64,000 nt of DNA from VSJD01 sp964617825. GTDB taxonomy: Bacteria > Verrucomicrobiota > Kiritimatiellia > JAAZAB01. Below the pieces are notes generated by a model that was not told the origin of the DNA, made no database searches, and saw only the letters and a program-made list of their open reading frames with translations. Numbering within the stretch: position 1 is the first letter of the stretch; every line of letters begins with the position of its first letter. Below, one piece after another: positions 26,620-33,357 of this stretch. Both the position numbers and the translations under genes were made by a program. The stretch spans positions 62,001 to 126,000 of the forward strand of contig CAZTWL010000007.1 in NCBI GenBank assembly GCA_964617825.1, in the 5' to 3' direction.

Positions 26620-27903
26620 TCATGGCCTGTTTTTCGTGCCTTCGCCATGCACGATCTGTTCGCTTAAGCGCGGATCGGGCGCGAGCGGCGCCGGACGGGG
26701 CGCCGAGGGCGAGCGGCGATAGCGCCGGGGGGTGGTTCCGGTCAGGCGCTTGAAATGCTTGATGAAATAGCTCTGGTCGCAAAATCCAAGCGCATAGGCG
26801 ATTTCCGAACAGCTCAAAGATGAACGCTCCAGCAGCTGCCGCGCCTTTTGGATGCGCAATTGCATGATGTGCTGGAGGACGGATCTGCCTGTGTTTTGCT
26901 TAATCAGGTGGCTGACGCGGAAAATGCTCAGCTCGGTGGCGGCGGCAATCTGCTCCAGTGTGATCGGTTTGGTATAATTCTGGGCGACGAAGTCGAGGAT
27001 ACGGCTGACCTTGGGGTTGTAAACGTTGAAGCCGTGCGCGTAAATGCCCTGCATAAAGTCGTCCAAGGCCTGCATTAAAACGTGGGAGAGCGTTTCGAAG
27101 TCGGGCGCATTGATCAGTTTTTGCATCCACTGGTGGTTGCGCTCGATGAGCGGCTCCATGAGGGGACTGTCCTCGACGGCGGCCCGTGTGAGGTAGCCCA
27201 TCATTTCGATGCTCCGTGCGCGCAGGATCGCCAGCTTGGGCGAAAACAGATACATGGCCCCCAACATTTCGTTAAGCACGCGGCGCGCGCCGTTCTGATC
27301 GCCGGCGCGGATCAACGAGAGCAGCATGCGTTCCTTGTCGATCGGATAGGCGGTCATGCCTATTTTTTTGCGGTCTTCGATGGCTTCCGCGATTTGCCGC
27401 TGCTGGGTGGCCTTGATCCGGTTTTCCTCTAGGAGCGCCGGTTTCCAGCCGCTGACCTGGTAAAATGTTTTTTCCAAGGCCATGGCAGCTTCCCGGATAC
27501 GGTCGGTTTCCCAGATTGGCAGGCGGGCGACATACTGTTGCGCGGCCGCCAAAGCAATCCCTTGGTCCACCAGACCCTGCACGATTTCTTCCGGAGGTTG
27601 GCCCCGGGGGCGCACCTCGCCGCCCATCAGGCCGCCCCGCACAGCCTGCTGGTCCACGAGGGCCACCATACAGCTCATCATGCCGGTGACGGGATAAAAG
27701 AGGTACGGTTCGCCCCAGTGCAAAGCTTCCTGCAGGCTGTATGCCCGCGTCTGCACTGCGGTCGGCAGGCGCTCCACCAACGAACGTCCCGCCCGCTCGG
27801 ACAAATATTCGCCGCTGATCGTGATGGGCAAGGCATGCAAACCAAAGGCTTGGTGATAGGACCGACAAACCGCTATTGTGATGCGCTTTGATAGAAATGT
27901 CAT
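26620..27903 (-). CDS. AraC-family regulator with N-terminal PocR-type sensor domain
   Basis: A 427-residue regulator. Residues about 15-180 match the PocR ligand-binding domain (FYPVTGMMSCMVALVD; GGLMGGEVR), followed by a helical linker and a C-terminal AraC double HTH (about 320-418: PITLEQIAAATELSIFRVSHLI and LSCSEIAYALGFCDQSYFIKHFK). PocR domains are linked to small-molecule or cobalamin-pathway control. It is divergent from the corrinoid protein gene at 28081, so methyl-group or B12-dependent metabolism is its most likely target; that is inference. The ATG at 27903 is clear. The HTH pair is intact, unlike the dead AraC copy at 15.7 kb. Confidence 0.88.
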   Translation of the reverse strand: MTFLSKRITIAVCRSYHQAFGLHALPITISGEYLSERAGRSLVERLPTAVQTRAYSLQEALHWGEPYLFYPVTGMMSCMVALVDQQAVRGGLMGGEVRPRGQPPEEIVQGLVDQGIALAAAQQYVARLPIWETDRIREAAMALEKTFYQVSGWKPALLEENRIKATQQRQIAEAIEDRKKIGMTAYPIDKERMLLSLIRAGDQNGARRVLNEMLGAMYLFSPKLAILRARSIEMMGYLTRAAVEDSPLMEPLIERNHQWMQKLINAPDFETLSHVLMQALDDFMQGIYAHGFNVYNPKVSRILDFVAQNYTKPITLEQIAAATELSIFRVSHLIKQNTGRSVLQHIMQLRIQKARQLLERSSLSCSEIAYALGFCDQSYFIKHFKRLTGTTPRRYRRSPSAPRPAPLAPDPRLSEQIVHGEGTKNRP

Positions 27904-27970
27904 AAAATCAGGCTATGCCGTTGAAAAAACATCAAATATTCGGCGCTATTTATTTTAAATGCAGCAAGAA

Positions 27971-27979
27971 TGTTATAAT
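27971..27979 (+). promoter_or_regulatory. Extended -10 promoter candidate for the corrinoid gene
   Basis: TGTTATAAT fits the extended -10 form TGnTATAAT. No good -35 is seen, which is usual for extended -10 promoters. Transcription would begin near 27986, giving a leader of about 95 nt before the ATG at 28081. The site lies between divergent genes, where the PocR/AraC regulator could also bind. Confidence 0.4.
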
Positions 27980-28080
27980 ATCGAGCATTATGTGTCTATC
28001 TTTTATCTGTGGTTGCCGTATGCTAAATAACAATTTTTGAAAGGAAAATTGACCGTGCCGTAAACATATAGGAGGGTGGT

Positions 28081-28716
28081 ATGAGCTTGTTGGAACAAAT
28101 TTCAGAGAATCTGATTAAAGGCAAGGCCAAAGATGTCAAGGAATTGGTGGCAAAAGCCATTGCGGAGAATATTAAGCCGGCCGATATTCTGAACAAAGGT
28201 TTGTTGTCCGGCATGAGCCTGATTGGCGAACGGTTCAAAAAAAACGAAGTCTATGTTCCTGAAGTATTGATTGCGGCCCGGGCCATGAAAGCGGGAATGG
28301 AACAGCTGAAGCCGCTCCTGGCCGCCGCCGGCGTTCAGCCGAAGGGAACGGTTGTTGTCGGAACCGTCAAGGGCGACCTGCATGATATCGGCAAAAATCT
28401 GGTGTGCATGATGCTGGAAGGCGCGGGTTTCAAGGTCGTCGATGCCGGGATCAACGTGGAACCAGATAAAATGGTTCAACTGGCGAGGGAAAATAACGCC
28501 GGCCTGATCGGGGCCTCCGCCCTGCTGACAACCACAATGACCAATATGAAGAGCGTGGTTGAAGCCGTCAAGGCGGCGGGCCTGAGCGACAAGGTCAAGG
28601 TCATGATCGGCGGTGCGCCCGTTACCCAGTCCTTTGCCGATGAAATTGGCGCCGATGGCTATGCTCCGGATGCCGCTTCGGCCGCCGACTTGGCGAAAAA
28701 GCTGGCGGGCATATAG
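28081..28716 (+). CDS. Corrinoid (B12-binding) protein of a methyltransferase system
   Basis: A 211-residue two-domain protein: an N-terminal helical cap (1-85) and a C-terminal Rossmann-like B12 domain with GTVKGDLHDIGKNLV, where the His of DxHxxG is the lower cobalt ligand. Further B12-fold signs are GASALLTTTM and GGAPVTQSFADEIGADGY. It matches the MtaC/MtbC/MtgC group, which carries a methyl group between a substrate-specific methyltransferase and tetrahydrofolate. AGGAGGGTGG precedes the ATG. The methyltransferase at 29011 is the probable partner; no substrate-specific MttB-like enzyme is in the window. Confidence 0.92.
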   Translation: MSLLEQISENLIKGKAKDVKELVAKAIAENIKPADILNKGLLSGMSLIGERFKKNEVYVPEVLIAARAMKAGMEQLKPLLAAAGVQPKGTVVVGTVKGDLHDIGKNLVCMMLEGAGFKVVDAGINVEPDKMVQLARENNAGLIGASALLTTTMTNMKSVVEAVKAAGLSDKVKVMIGGAPVTQSFADEIGADGYAPDAASAADLAKKLAGI

Positions 28717-28734
28717 AGCATATTTACGCAAGAA

Positions 28735-28819
28735 CTTTCCGCCAGAGGCCGCTTACTCCATTGCCGGAGATATGGCGGAGGCCGCCGGGGGGCGTCCCCG
28801 CCTTGAGGTTGCCGTTTAA
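28735..28819 (+). other. Possible gene-end remnant between corrinoid and methyltransferase genes
   Basis: A + strand frame ending at 28817-28819 reads NFPPEAAYSIAGDMAEAAGG and then RPRLEVAV. The balanced composition and Ala/Glu-rich helix look like the tail of a real protein, but there is no start and the preceding codons belong to a different frame inside the corrinoid gene. The rest of the 294-nt gap to 29011 shows nothing else I can support. Chance coding-like sequence remains possible. Confidence 0.25.
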
Positions 28820-29010
28820 GGCGTGCCTGATTTGCCAGGCAGAAATCGATAGGCTGAATTCGGAATATTATCCTGCTTGATCCTGCCGTACTGCTGGTTA
28901 ACTCCCGCAGGGCGGCATTTTTACGCCCTTATGCCGGACGTTACCTAATTTGCTTGTCGGGTTGGGCGGTTGGGGTATATTAATCCGCGTCGGTTTGAGC
29001 AGGTTGAAAC

Positions 29011-30036
29011 ATGCAAACAAAAATTCAGAACAGCCCCTTCATTGCAATCGGTGAAAACATTCACTGCACGCGCGTGCTGAAACGCGACGGCAATCTGGTG
29101 GATGCCGAGGCGCGCATCATTCGATATGACGATGGCGGTAAAAAGAAAGCCCTGCCCATTCCCGAAATTTTGTTGAAAAGCGCCGATTGGGAAAATGCGA
29201 GGATCAAGCACTGCGTTGCGGCGATCTGGCAGGGAATTTATGGAAAGGGGTCCGCTCAAGAAGCCGGCTGCGATTATCTGCGCGTCATGGCGGCCAGGCA
29301 GGAGCAGGCTGGGGCGGCGTTCCTCGATGTGAACGTGGATGAGTTCAGCATGGATTTGGCGGAACGGATCAAAGCCATGCAGTGGACAATGGCGCTGGTT
29401 CAGGGCGCCTCGCGCCTGCCGCTCAGCATCGATTCCTCCAACAGCGATATTGTGCGCGCCGGCCTCAAGGCCTGCGCGAAAGACCGCAGCCGGCCGCTGG
29501 TGAACTCCATTTCATTGGAGCGCATCGGGCTTCTGGATGCGGTTGCCGAATATCGGCCGGCGGTGGTGGCCTCTGCAGCCGGCGAAAAGGGTTTGCCCGC
29601 AAATACGGCGGAGCGCCTGGAGAACCTGGGACGCTTGATCCCGCAGTTGACCGACAAGGGCATTCCGATGGAATGGATATACGTGGACCCGCTTGTTTAT
29701 ACGATTTCGACGGATGCGAACAATGGCAAGCAGTTTTTGGATGCCGTGCAGGCGATCAGGGCAAAATACGGCCCGGGTATTCATATTATCGGCGGCTTGA
29801 GCAATGTGTCCTTTGGTATGCCTGCCCGCAAGCTGATTAATCGGGTTTTTGCGTATCTGGTGGTGGAAGCCGGCGGCGACGGCGGCATTGTGGATCCGCT
29901 CCAGATTAATGCAAGCATTCTCCGGGGTCTGGATACGGCAGCGGAGCCGTTCCAACTGGCCAAGGCGCTATTGTTGGGGGAGGACGAATTCGGCATGAAT
30001 TTCATAGCCGCGCATCGCGAGGGCACGTTAGAGTAG
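29011..30036 (+). CDS. Pterin-binding methyltransferase (methyltetrahydrofolate:corrinoid protein type)
   Basis: A 341-residue TIM barrel of the dihydropteroate-synthase/MetH pterin-binding family. Signs include FIAIGENIHCT at the first strand, AAFLDVNVDE, LSIDSSNSDI, NSISLE, IYVDPLVY and IIGGLSNVSFGMPAR, each at a strand end where the pterin is bound. Such enzymes pass a methyl group between methyl-tetrahydrofolate and a corrinoid protein, so the protein encoded at 28081 is the natural partner. It is longer than AcsE or MtgA (about 270-290 residues), with an insert near residues 30-60. The start at 29011 has only a weak ribosome site. Confidence 0.88.
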   Translation: MQTKIQNSPFIAIGENIHCTRVLKRDGNLVDAEARIIRYDDGGKKKALPIPEILLKSADWENARIKHCVAAIWQGIYGKGSAQEAGCDYLRVMAARQEQAGAAFLDVNVDEFSMDLAERIKAMQWTMALVQGASRLPLSIDSSNSDIVRAGLKACAKDRSRPLVNSISLERIGLLDAVAEYRPAVVASAAGEKGLPANTAERLENLGRLIPQLTDKGIPMEWIYVDPLVYTISTDANNGKQFLDAVQAIRAKYGPGIHIIGGLSNVSFGMPARKLINRVFAYLVVEAGGDGGIVDPLQINASILRGLDTAAEPFQLAKALLLGEDEFGMNFIAAHREGTLE

Positions 30037-30122
30037 AGGATCGGTTGTCAGGAAGAACGCCGAGCTAAAGGCGCCACGGTGCCTACCGACCCGCATGGGA
30101 ATGTAATCTCCGGAGGACGGAA

Positions 30123-30506
30123 GTGTTCGAAGAGACGGATGATCTTTTGCTGGAAGTGGAGCCATCCTGGTGGCATTACTTCTGGTATCTGGTATTCGGG
30201 TGGCTGCTGATCCCGCTGGCGATTGCGCTCTGGAAACAGGCCAGCCTGACCTTGCGCGTGTATACCGACCGGGTCGTGCTGGAAACCGGGCTTGTCAGCA
30301 AGCGTGTGGTGGATCTGGCGATAACAGATGTCAATACGGTTGAAGTCAGCCAGAAATTTTTTCAGCGGTTGTGCCGAATCGGCGATATCAAAATGGCCAC
30401 CTCGGGGGTGGAGGGCTATGAACTGGTTGCCCGGGGCTTGCCCTGTCCCCAGCGGATCAATGAAGTTGTGGCCATCCAACGCCGAAAATTGATGCAGCCG
30501 CGATAG
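30123..30506 (+). CDS. Membrane-associated PH-domain protein (bPH2 type)
   Basis: A 127-residue protein with one hydrophobic segment (about 18-36, FWYLVFGWLLIPLAIAL) followed by a bacterial PH domain: LTLRVYTDRVVLETGLVSKR and VDLAITDVNTVEV, as in YdbS/YdbT-like proteins. The start is GTG 30123 with GGAGGACGG directly upstream. Function of these single-domain proteins is not established. It lies 86 nt after the methyltransferase and 63 nt before thiS, so it may be in either transcript. Confidence 0.75.
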   Translation: MFEETDDLLLEVEPSWWHYFWYLVFGWLLIPLAIALWKQASLTLRVYTDRVVLETGLVSKRVVDLAITDVNTVEVSQKFFQRLCRIGDIKMATSGVEGYELVARGLPCPQRINEVVAIQRRKLMQPR

Positions 30507-30569
30507 CAGTTTGTCTGCGAAAGGTTTGCTGAAGACGGGCAAGCGGTCATCCGGAAAGAAGGCCATGCC

Positions 30570-30770
30570 ATGCGACTGGTAGTCAACGGTGAAACGATCG
30601 AGCGGCCCGGGCCGTGTTCCCTGGATGTTCTCCTCCGGGAATTGAAGGTCAAAGTCGAACATGTTGCGACTGTCGTGAATGACGATGTGGTGCCCGCCGG
30701 CCGGCGGGCCGCGCACCAGGTTAATGAAGGCGACCGGATTGAAATCCTGACTTTTGCCGGAGGCGGGTAG
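30570..30770 (+). CDS. thiS: Sulfur carrier protein ThiS (copy 1, next to thiG)
   Basis: A 66-residue ubiquitin-fold sulfur carrier: VNGETIE at the first hairpin, VVNDDVVPA and GDRIEILTFAGGG, with the C-terminal Gly-Gly needed for adenylation and thiocarboxylation. Together with ThiG it forms the thiazole ring of thiamine. AAGAAGG precedes the ATG. A second, different ThiS is at 37765 beside thiF; no thiF is adjacent to this copy, so the E1-like enzyme there may serve both. No TPP riboswitch pattern is seen upstream. Confidence 0.9.
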   Translation: MRLVVNGETIERPGPCSLDVLLRELKVKVEHVATVVNDDVVPAGRRAAHQVNEGDRIEILTFAGGG

Positions 30771-31066
30771 AATGGATAGCGGGCGCCGGCTGACAGACGG
30801 CAGCCTGGATAAGAACCAAGAACACTGGCGTCCCAAAGGGACGCCGAGACTGTGGGCATTTGGGCCGTAGGCTGTAGGTCGGAAATAATAATACACATTG
30901 GCAAAAAACCGGAACTCAAGTTTATGGGAACATGAGAAACGTTTTCGCTTTTTCCGCGATTTTACCTATGGTCTACAGTCTTCAGCCTACAGCCTGAGCA
31001 TCCTATGGGATGCTAATGAACTAAGAACCGATAACGGATTACTAATCATTAATTGCTGGTTTCACC

Positions 31067-31852
31067 ATGGATACTTTGACAATTGGTCGGCATACCTTTA
31101 ATTCTCGCCTGATCCTTGGGACAGGAAAATATGCGAATGCGGAAACCATGCTGAAAGCCATTCAGGCTTCCGGCGCCCAAATTGTGACTGTGGCTCTGCG
31201 CCGGTTCAATCGGGATCGGCCCTCGGACGATCTGCTGGGACCGCTTTTGAACCTCAAGGGCTTGACACTCATGCCGAACACGTCCGGCGCCTGCAACGCG
31301 CAGGAGGCCGTTAAAGCCGCCCGCATTGCACGGGAACTCAGCGGCAGCCCGTTCATCAAGGTGGAAATCCATCCCAATCCCCATCACCTGATGCCGGATG
31401 CCATTGAAACCCTGGAGGCGTCCAAGGTTCTGGCTGCGGAAGGATTTGTGGTCATGCCCTATATTCCGGCGGACCCGGTCCTGGCCAAGCGTCTGGAAGA
31501 TGTCGGCTGCGCGTCGGTCATGCCTTTGGGGTCGGGGATCGGCACCGGCCACGGCCTGGCCACGGCCGACCTGATGAAAATCATTATTCGCGACAGCCGC
31601 GTGCCGGTGATTGTGGACGCTGGTTTGCGTTCGCCCGCCGATGCCGTCCTGGCCATGGAAATCGGATGCGATGCCGTTTTGGTCAACAGCGCCATTGCCG
31701 CTGCCGGCGATCCGCCGGCGATGGCCGCCGCCTTTGCCCAAGCCGTGCAAGCCGGCCGTTCCGCGCGCCTGGCCGGAATCATGTCCCAGAGCGAGGAGTC
31801 CATCCCAACCAGTCCCCTGACTTCTTTCCTTTCGAACTCCGAAAGCAAATAA
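31067..31852 (+). CDS. thiG: Thiazole synthase ThiG
   Basis: A 261-residue TIM barrel with RLILGTGKYANAETM at the start, the catalytic Lys in FIKVEIH, and MPLGSGIGTGHG and VIVDAGLRSPADA near the phosphate-binding end. It condenses DXP, dehydroglycine and ThiS-thiocarboxylate sulfur into the thiamine thiazole. Length is typical. It follows thiS by 296 nt; that gap holds no gene I can support and looks like noncoding filler. The ribosome site is weak. Confidence 0.94.
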   Translation: MDTLTIGRHTFNSRLILGTGKYANAETMLKAIQASGAQIVTVALRRFNRDRPSDDLLGPLLNLKGLTLMPNTSGACNAQEAVKAARIARELSGSPFIKVEIHPNPHHLMPDAIETLEASKVLAAEGFVVMPYIPADPVLAKRLEDVGCASVMPLGSGIGTGHGLATADLMKIIIRDSRVPVIVDAGLRSPADAVLAMEIGCDAVLVNSAIAAAGDPPAMAAAFAQAVQAGRSARLAGIMSQSEESIPTSPLTSFLSNSESK

Positions 31853-32079
31853 GACCTTACCTTGCAAGACTTGTCGTTCGGCGCGCAGCCAAAAGTCTCT
31901 GGCGCGAATTATGGCCCGTTTCCCAGATCCATCGGCTGCTTTTAAAACTGTATGGTCTGGTGCTTTCGATGTCTAAAGCTACACGCATTCCTGAGCCGGT
32001 AGATCGCAGCCAGTCTGCATGGCGGCAACTTTTTTAGCACCTTCCGGAAGACCGATAAAAATTTTTTTAAAAATAATTG
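31853..32079. other. Intergenic region, no gene seen
   Basis: Sequence between thiG and the promoter at 32080. It changes from gene-like GC content to a strongly AT-rich stretch (T- and A-runs near 32060-32078) that forms the upstream element of that promoter. No terminator hairpin or coding frame with a start signal was found. Confidence 0.4.
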
Positions 32080-32107
32080 TTGACTATAAAAAATGTCAGC
32101 GTATATT
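32080..32107 (+). promoter_or_regulatory. Promoter of the leader/metY operon
   Basis: A -35 box TTGACT (32080-32085) and a -10 box TATATT (32102-32107) are separated by 16 nt, with an A/T-rich UP-like stretch just upstream. It is the best sigma-70-type match seen in the window. Transcription would begin near 32114, inside the putative Rrf2 operator, so bound repressor would block initiation. Confidence 0.75.
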
Positions 32108-32115
32108 GCCTACCA

Positions 32116-32141
32116 ATTCGATAGGAATAGTAGGTTATTCC
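32116..32141 (+). promoter_or_regulatory. Putative Rrf2-family operator at the transcription start
   Basis: The site holds ATTCGATAGGAAT (an ATTC/GAAT inverted repeat) overlapping a perfect 6-6-6 inverted repeat GGAATA-GTAGGT-TATTCC (32124-32141). The GGAAT begins 22 nt after the first base of the -10 box. The same ATTC...GGAAT motif occurs at the same 22-nt distance from TATATTGCC in front of the Rrf2 regulator gene (39773-39799). Identical spacing in two promoters of one gene cluster argues for a shared regulator. Confidence 0.6.
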
Positions 32142-32196
32142 GACGGGTAGATCTTACCGGGCGCTGCCAGGATGAATTGGGTAGTTGCCTTGGAAT

Positions 32197-32370
32197 ATGC
32201 GAAACGAATTTAAAGTGACCTCCATATTAACAAGCGAGATTGGTCAAAACGCGACGACGACTTCAGTCGCAATGACGGCTCCTGTCGTAATTGCGGCTAC
32301 AGTCGTATTGGCGTGGATGGGCTGTTGCATGTGTAGTGTGCCCGGCAAGGGAGGTCTGTCCATGCTTTAA
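32197..32370 (+). CDS. Possible leader peptide with Cys/Met-rich segment
   Basis: A 57-codon frame starting at ATG 32197 inside the leader. It encodes a hydrophobic stretch (VVIAATVVLAW) and then MGCCMCS, with three Cys and two Met codons within six positions (32317-32334), and ends at TAA 32368-32370 in the left arm of terminator 1. In a sulfur amino acid operon, clustered Cys/Met codons just before a terminator recall attenuation leaders. Against this, the ribosome site at 32197 is weak, and the strong AAGGGAGG serves only the last two codons (ATG CTT). It may not be translated as a whole. Confidence 0.3.
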   Translation: MRNEFKVTSILTSEIGQNATTTSVAMTAPVVIAATVVLAWMGCCMCSVPGKGGLSML

Positions 32371-32398
32371 GCGTGAAAAAAACGCAAAGCATTTTTTT
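32362..32398 (+). terminator. Intrinsic terminator 1 in the leader
   Basis: ATGCTTT-AA-GCGT (32362-32374) pairs with ACGC-AAAGCAT (32382-32392), an 11-bp stem with a two-base bulge and an A-rich loop, followed directly by seven T (the last base of the stem plus a T-run). The left arm is also the two-codon ORF ATG-CTT-TAA, so a ribosome initiating there would prevent the hairpin. Confidence 0.85.
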
Positions 32399-32401
32399 GA
32401 C

Positions 32402-32447
32402 AACCACTGCCGGGCGTTAAACCTTCCGTCAGTGGTTTTTTGTTTTT
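32402..32447 (+). terminator. Intrinsic terminator 2 in the leader
   Basis: AACCACTG (32402-32409) pairs perfectly with CAGTGGTT (32430-32437), extended inward by CGG/CCG after one mismatch, and is followed by a T-rich tract TTTTTTGTTTTT. Its left arm overlaps TGCCGGGC (32408-32415), which can instead pair with 32340-32347. It lies 36 nt before the outer-membrane protein start. Confidence 0.85.
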
Positions 32448-32482
32448 AAACAAGTTAGACGTAAAAAAAAGGAATTATCCCG

Positions 32483-33322
32483 GTGAAAAAATATAAGCAG
32501 TTAGCGCATTCGTTGGTGTTGGTTGGTGCATTGTTGTTGCTGGCCCCGTTCGGTTATGCCGGCGTGCCTTTGAATAATCTTCAGGGCGCCGGCGGGATCG
32601 CTTTCAACCCGTTGGCATATCCGGCGGGGCAAAACAAGGATGCGGCGACAAGCAATGAATGGCAGGATGTTATCAGCAAACCGCAATTCGGCATCTGGTA
32701 TACGTATTTGCCCGACGTTAAGGTCGATTGGACCGCGATCGGGGTGGCCGAGACGATATACGACCGTCTGGAAGTGTCCTATGGCTATGAATTGATCGCG
32801 CCGGACGGCAAGAATATCCGGAAGTCGGATGTTGGCGCCAAATTGCTCCTCATCCCGGAAAACATCGATGGCCTGAATTATATTCCGGCCATTTCCGTGG
32901 GCTCGATCTGGAAATATACCACGCCGGTAGCCGCCGATATCGACCAGAGCGCATTCGATTTCTATGCCGTGGCCACCAAGCTCATTACCCAACTGCCTCT
33001 GCCGATCCTGCTTTCGGCCGGTGTGCTCTCGACAAAGGAGCGCACCACGGGTGTGTTCGGCTATGACGATGACCGGGATACTACGTTTTTCGGCAACGTG
33101 GATATCATTCCGCTGTCGAGCGTGGCGCTGGGCCTGGAATACAAACAGGGCGCGAGTTTCGACGACTTCAAAAACGCCGATTACTGGGACGCCCATCTGG
33201 CCTGGTTCGCGAGCAAAAACCTGACCCTTGTCGGCGCCTATGTGAACGCGGGCAGCGAGGATTCCACGTCCTCCGTTGGACTCGGCAATGGACTGGTTTT
33301 GAGCGCTCAATACGCATTTTAA
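32483..33322 (+). CDS. Outer-membrane beta-barrel-like protein (DUF3034-like)
   Basis: A 279-residue protein with a signal peptide (KKYKQLAHS, hydrophobic core to about residue 25, YAGVP cleavage region). The mature N-terminus VPLNNLQGAGGIAFNPLAYPAG recalls DUF3034 proteins. The rest alternates amphipathic strands and ends QYAF with a terminal Phe, as in outer-membrane barrels. GTG 32483 has AAGGAA about 8 nt upstream. It lies directly behind the double terminator and 35 nt before metY, so it is the first gene under the leader's control. An uptake role for a sulfur compound is a guess from this position; DUF3034 has no assigned function that I know of. Confidence 0.75.
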   Translation: MKKYKQLAHSLVLVGALLLLAPFGYAGVPLNNLQGAGGIAFNPLAYPAGQNKDAATSNEWQDVISKPQFGIWYTYLPDVKVDWTAIGVAETIYDRLEVSYGYELIAPDGKNIRKSDVGAKLLLIPENIDGLNYIPAISVGSIWKYTTPVAADIDQSAFDFYAVATKLITQLPLPILLSAGVLSTKERTTGVFGYDDDRDTTFFGNVDIIPLSSVALGLEYKQGASFDDFKNADYWDAHLAWFASKNLTLVGAYVNAGSEDSTSSVGLGNGLVLSAQYAF

Positions 33323-33357
33323 GCAACAAAGAAATCCACAATCAAGGAGATCGAGTC

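Larger units (their letters stand above)
32114..32447 (+). ncRNA. Structured 5' leader, candidate riboswitch or attenuator
   Basis: The transcript from the promoter at 32080 would carry about 330 nt before the outer-membrane protein gene. Elements seen: GACCTCC (32217-32223) is perfectly complementary to GGAGGTC (32350-32356), which includes most of a strong Shine-Dalgarno AAGGGAGG (32347-32354). That Shine-Dalgarno lies 7 nt before ATG-CTT-TAA (32362-32370). GCCCGGCA (32340-32347) is perfectly complementary to TGCCGGGC (32408-32415), which overlaps terminator 2. Two intrinsic terminators follow back to back. I recognise no SAM, cobalamin, TPP or T-box consensus. Ligand, if any, is unknown; control by translation of a leader peptide is an alternative, as is a free-standing small RNA ending at about 32398. 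Confidence 0.6.

Noticed and set aside
30048..30896. 282-codon frame antisense to the PH-domain and thiS genes
   Set aside because: It spans an intergenic gap and two genes supported by motifs and ribosome sites on the other strand.
30507..31066. TPP riboswitch before or between thiS and thiG
   Set aside because: No CTGAGA...ACCTGATC core was found on the + strand.
32340..32440. Cobalamin riboswitch suggested by CCACTG and CCCGGCA near terminator 2
   Set aside because: The rest of the B12 consensus is missing, and the CCACTG lies in the terminator stem.
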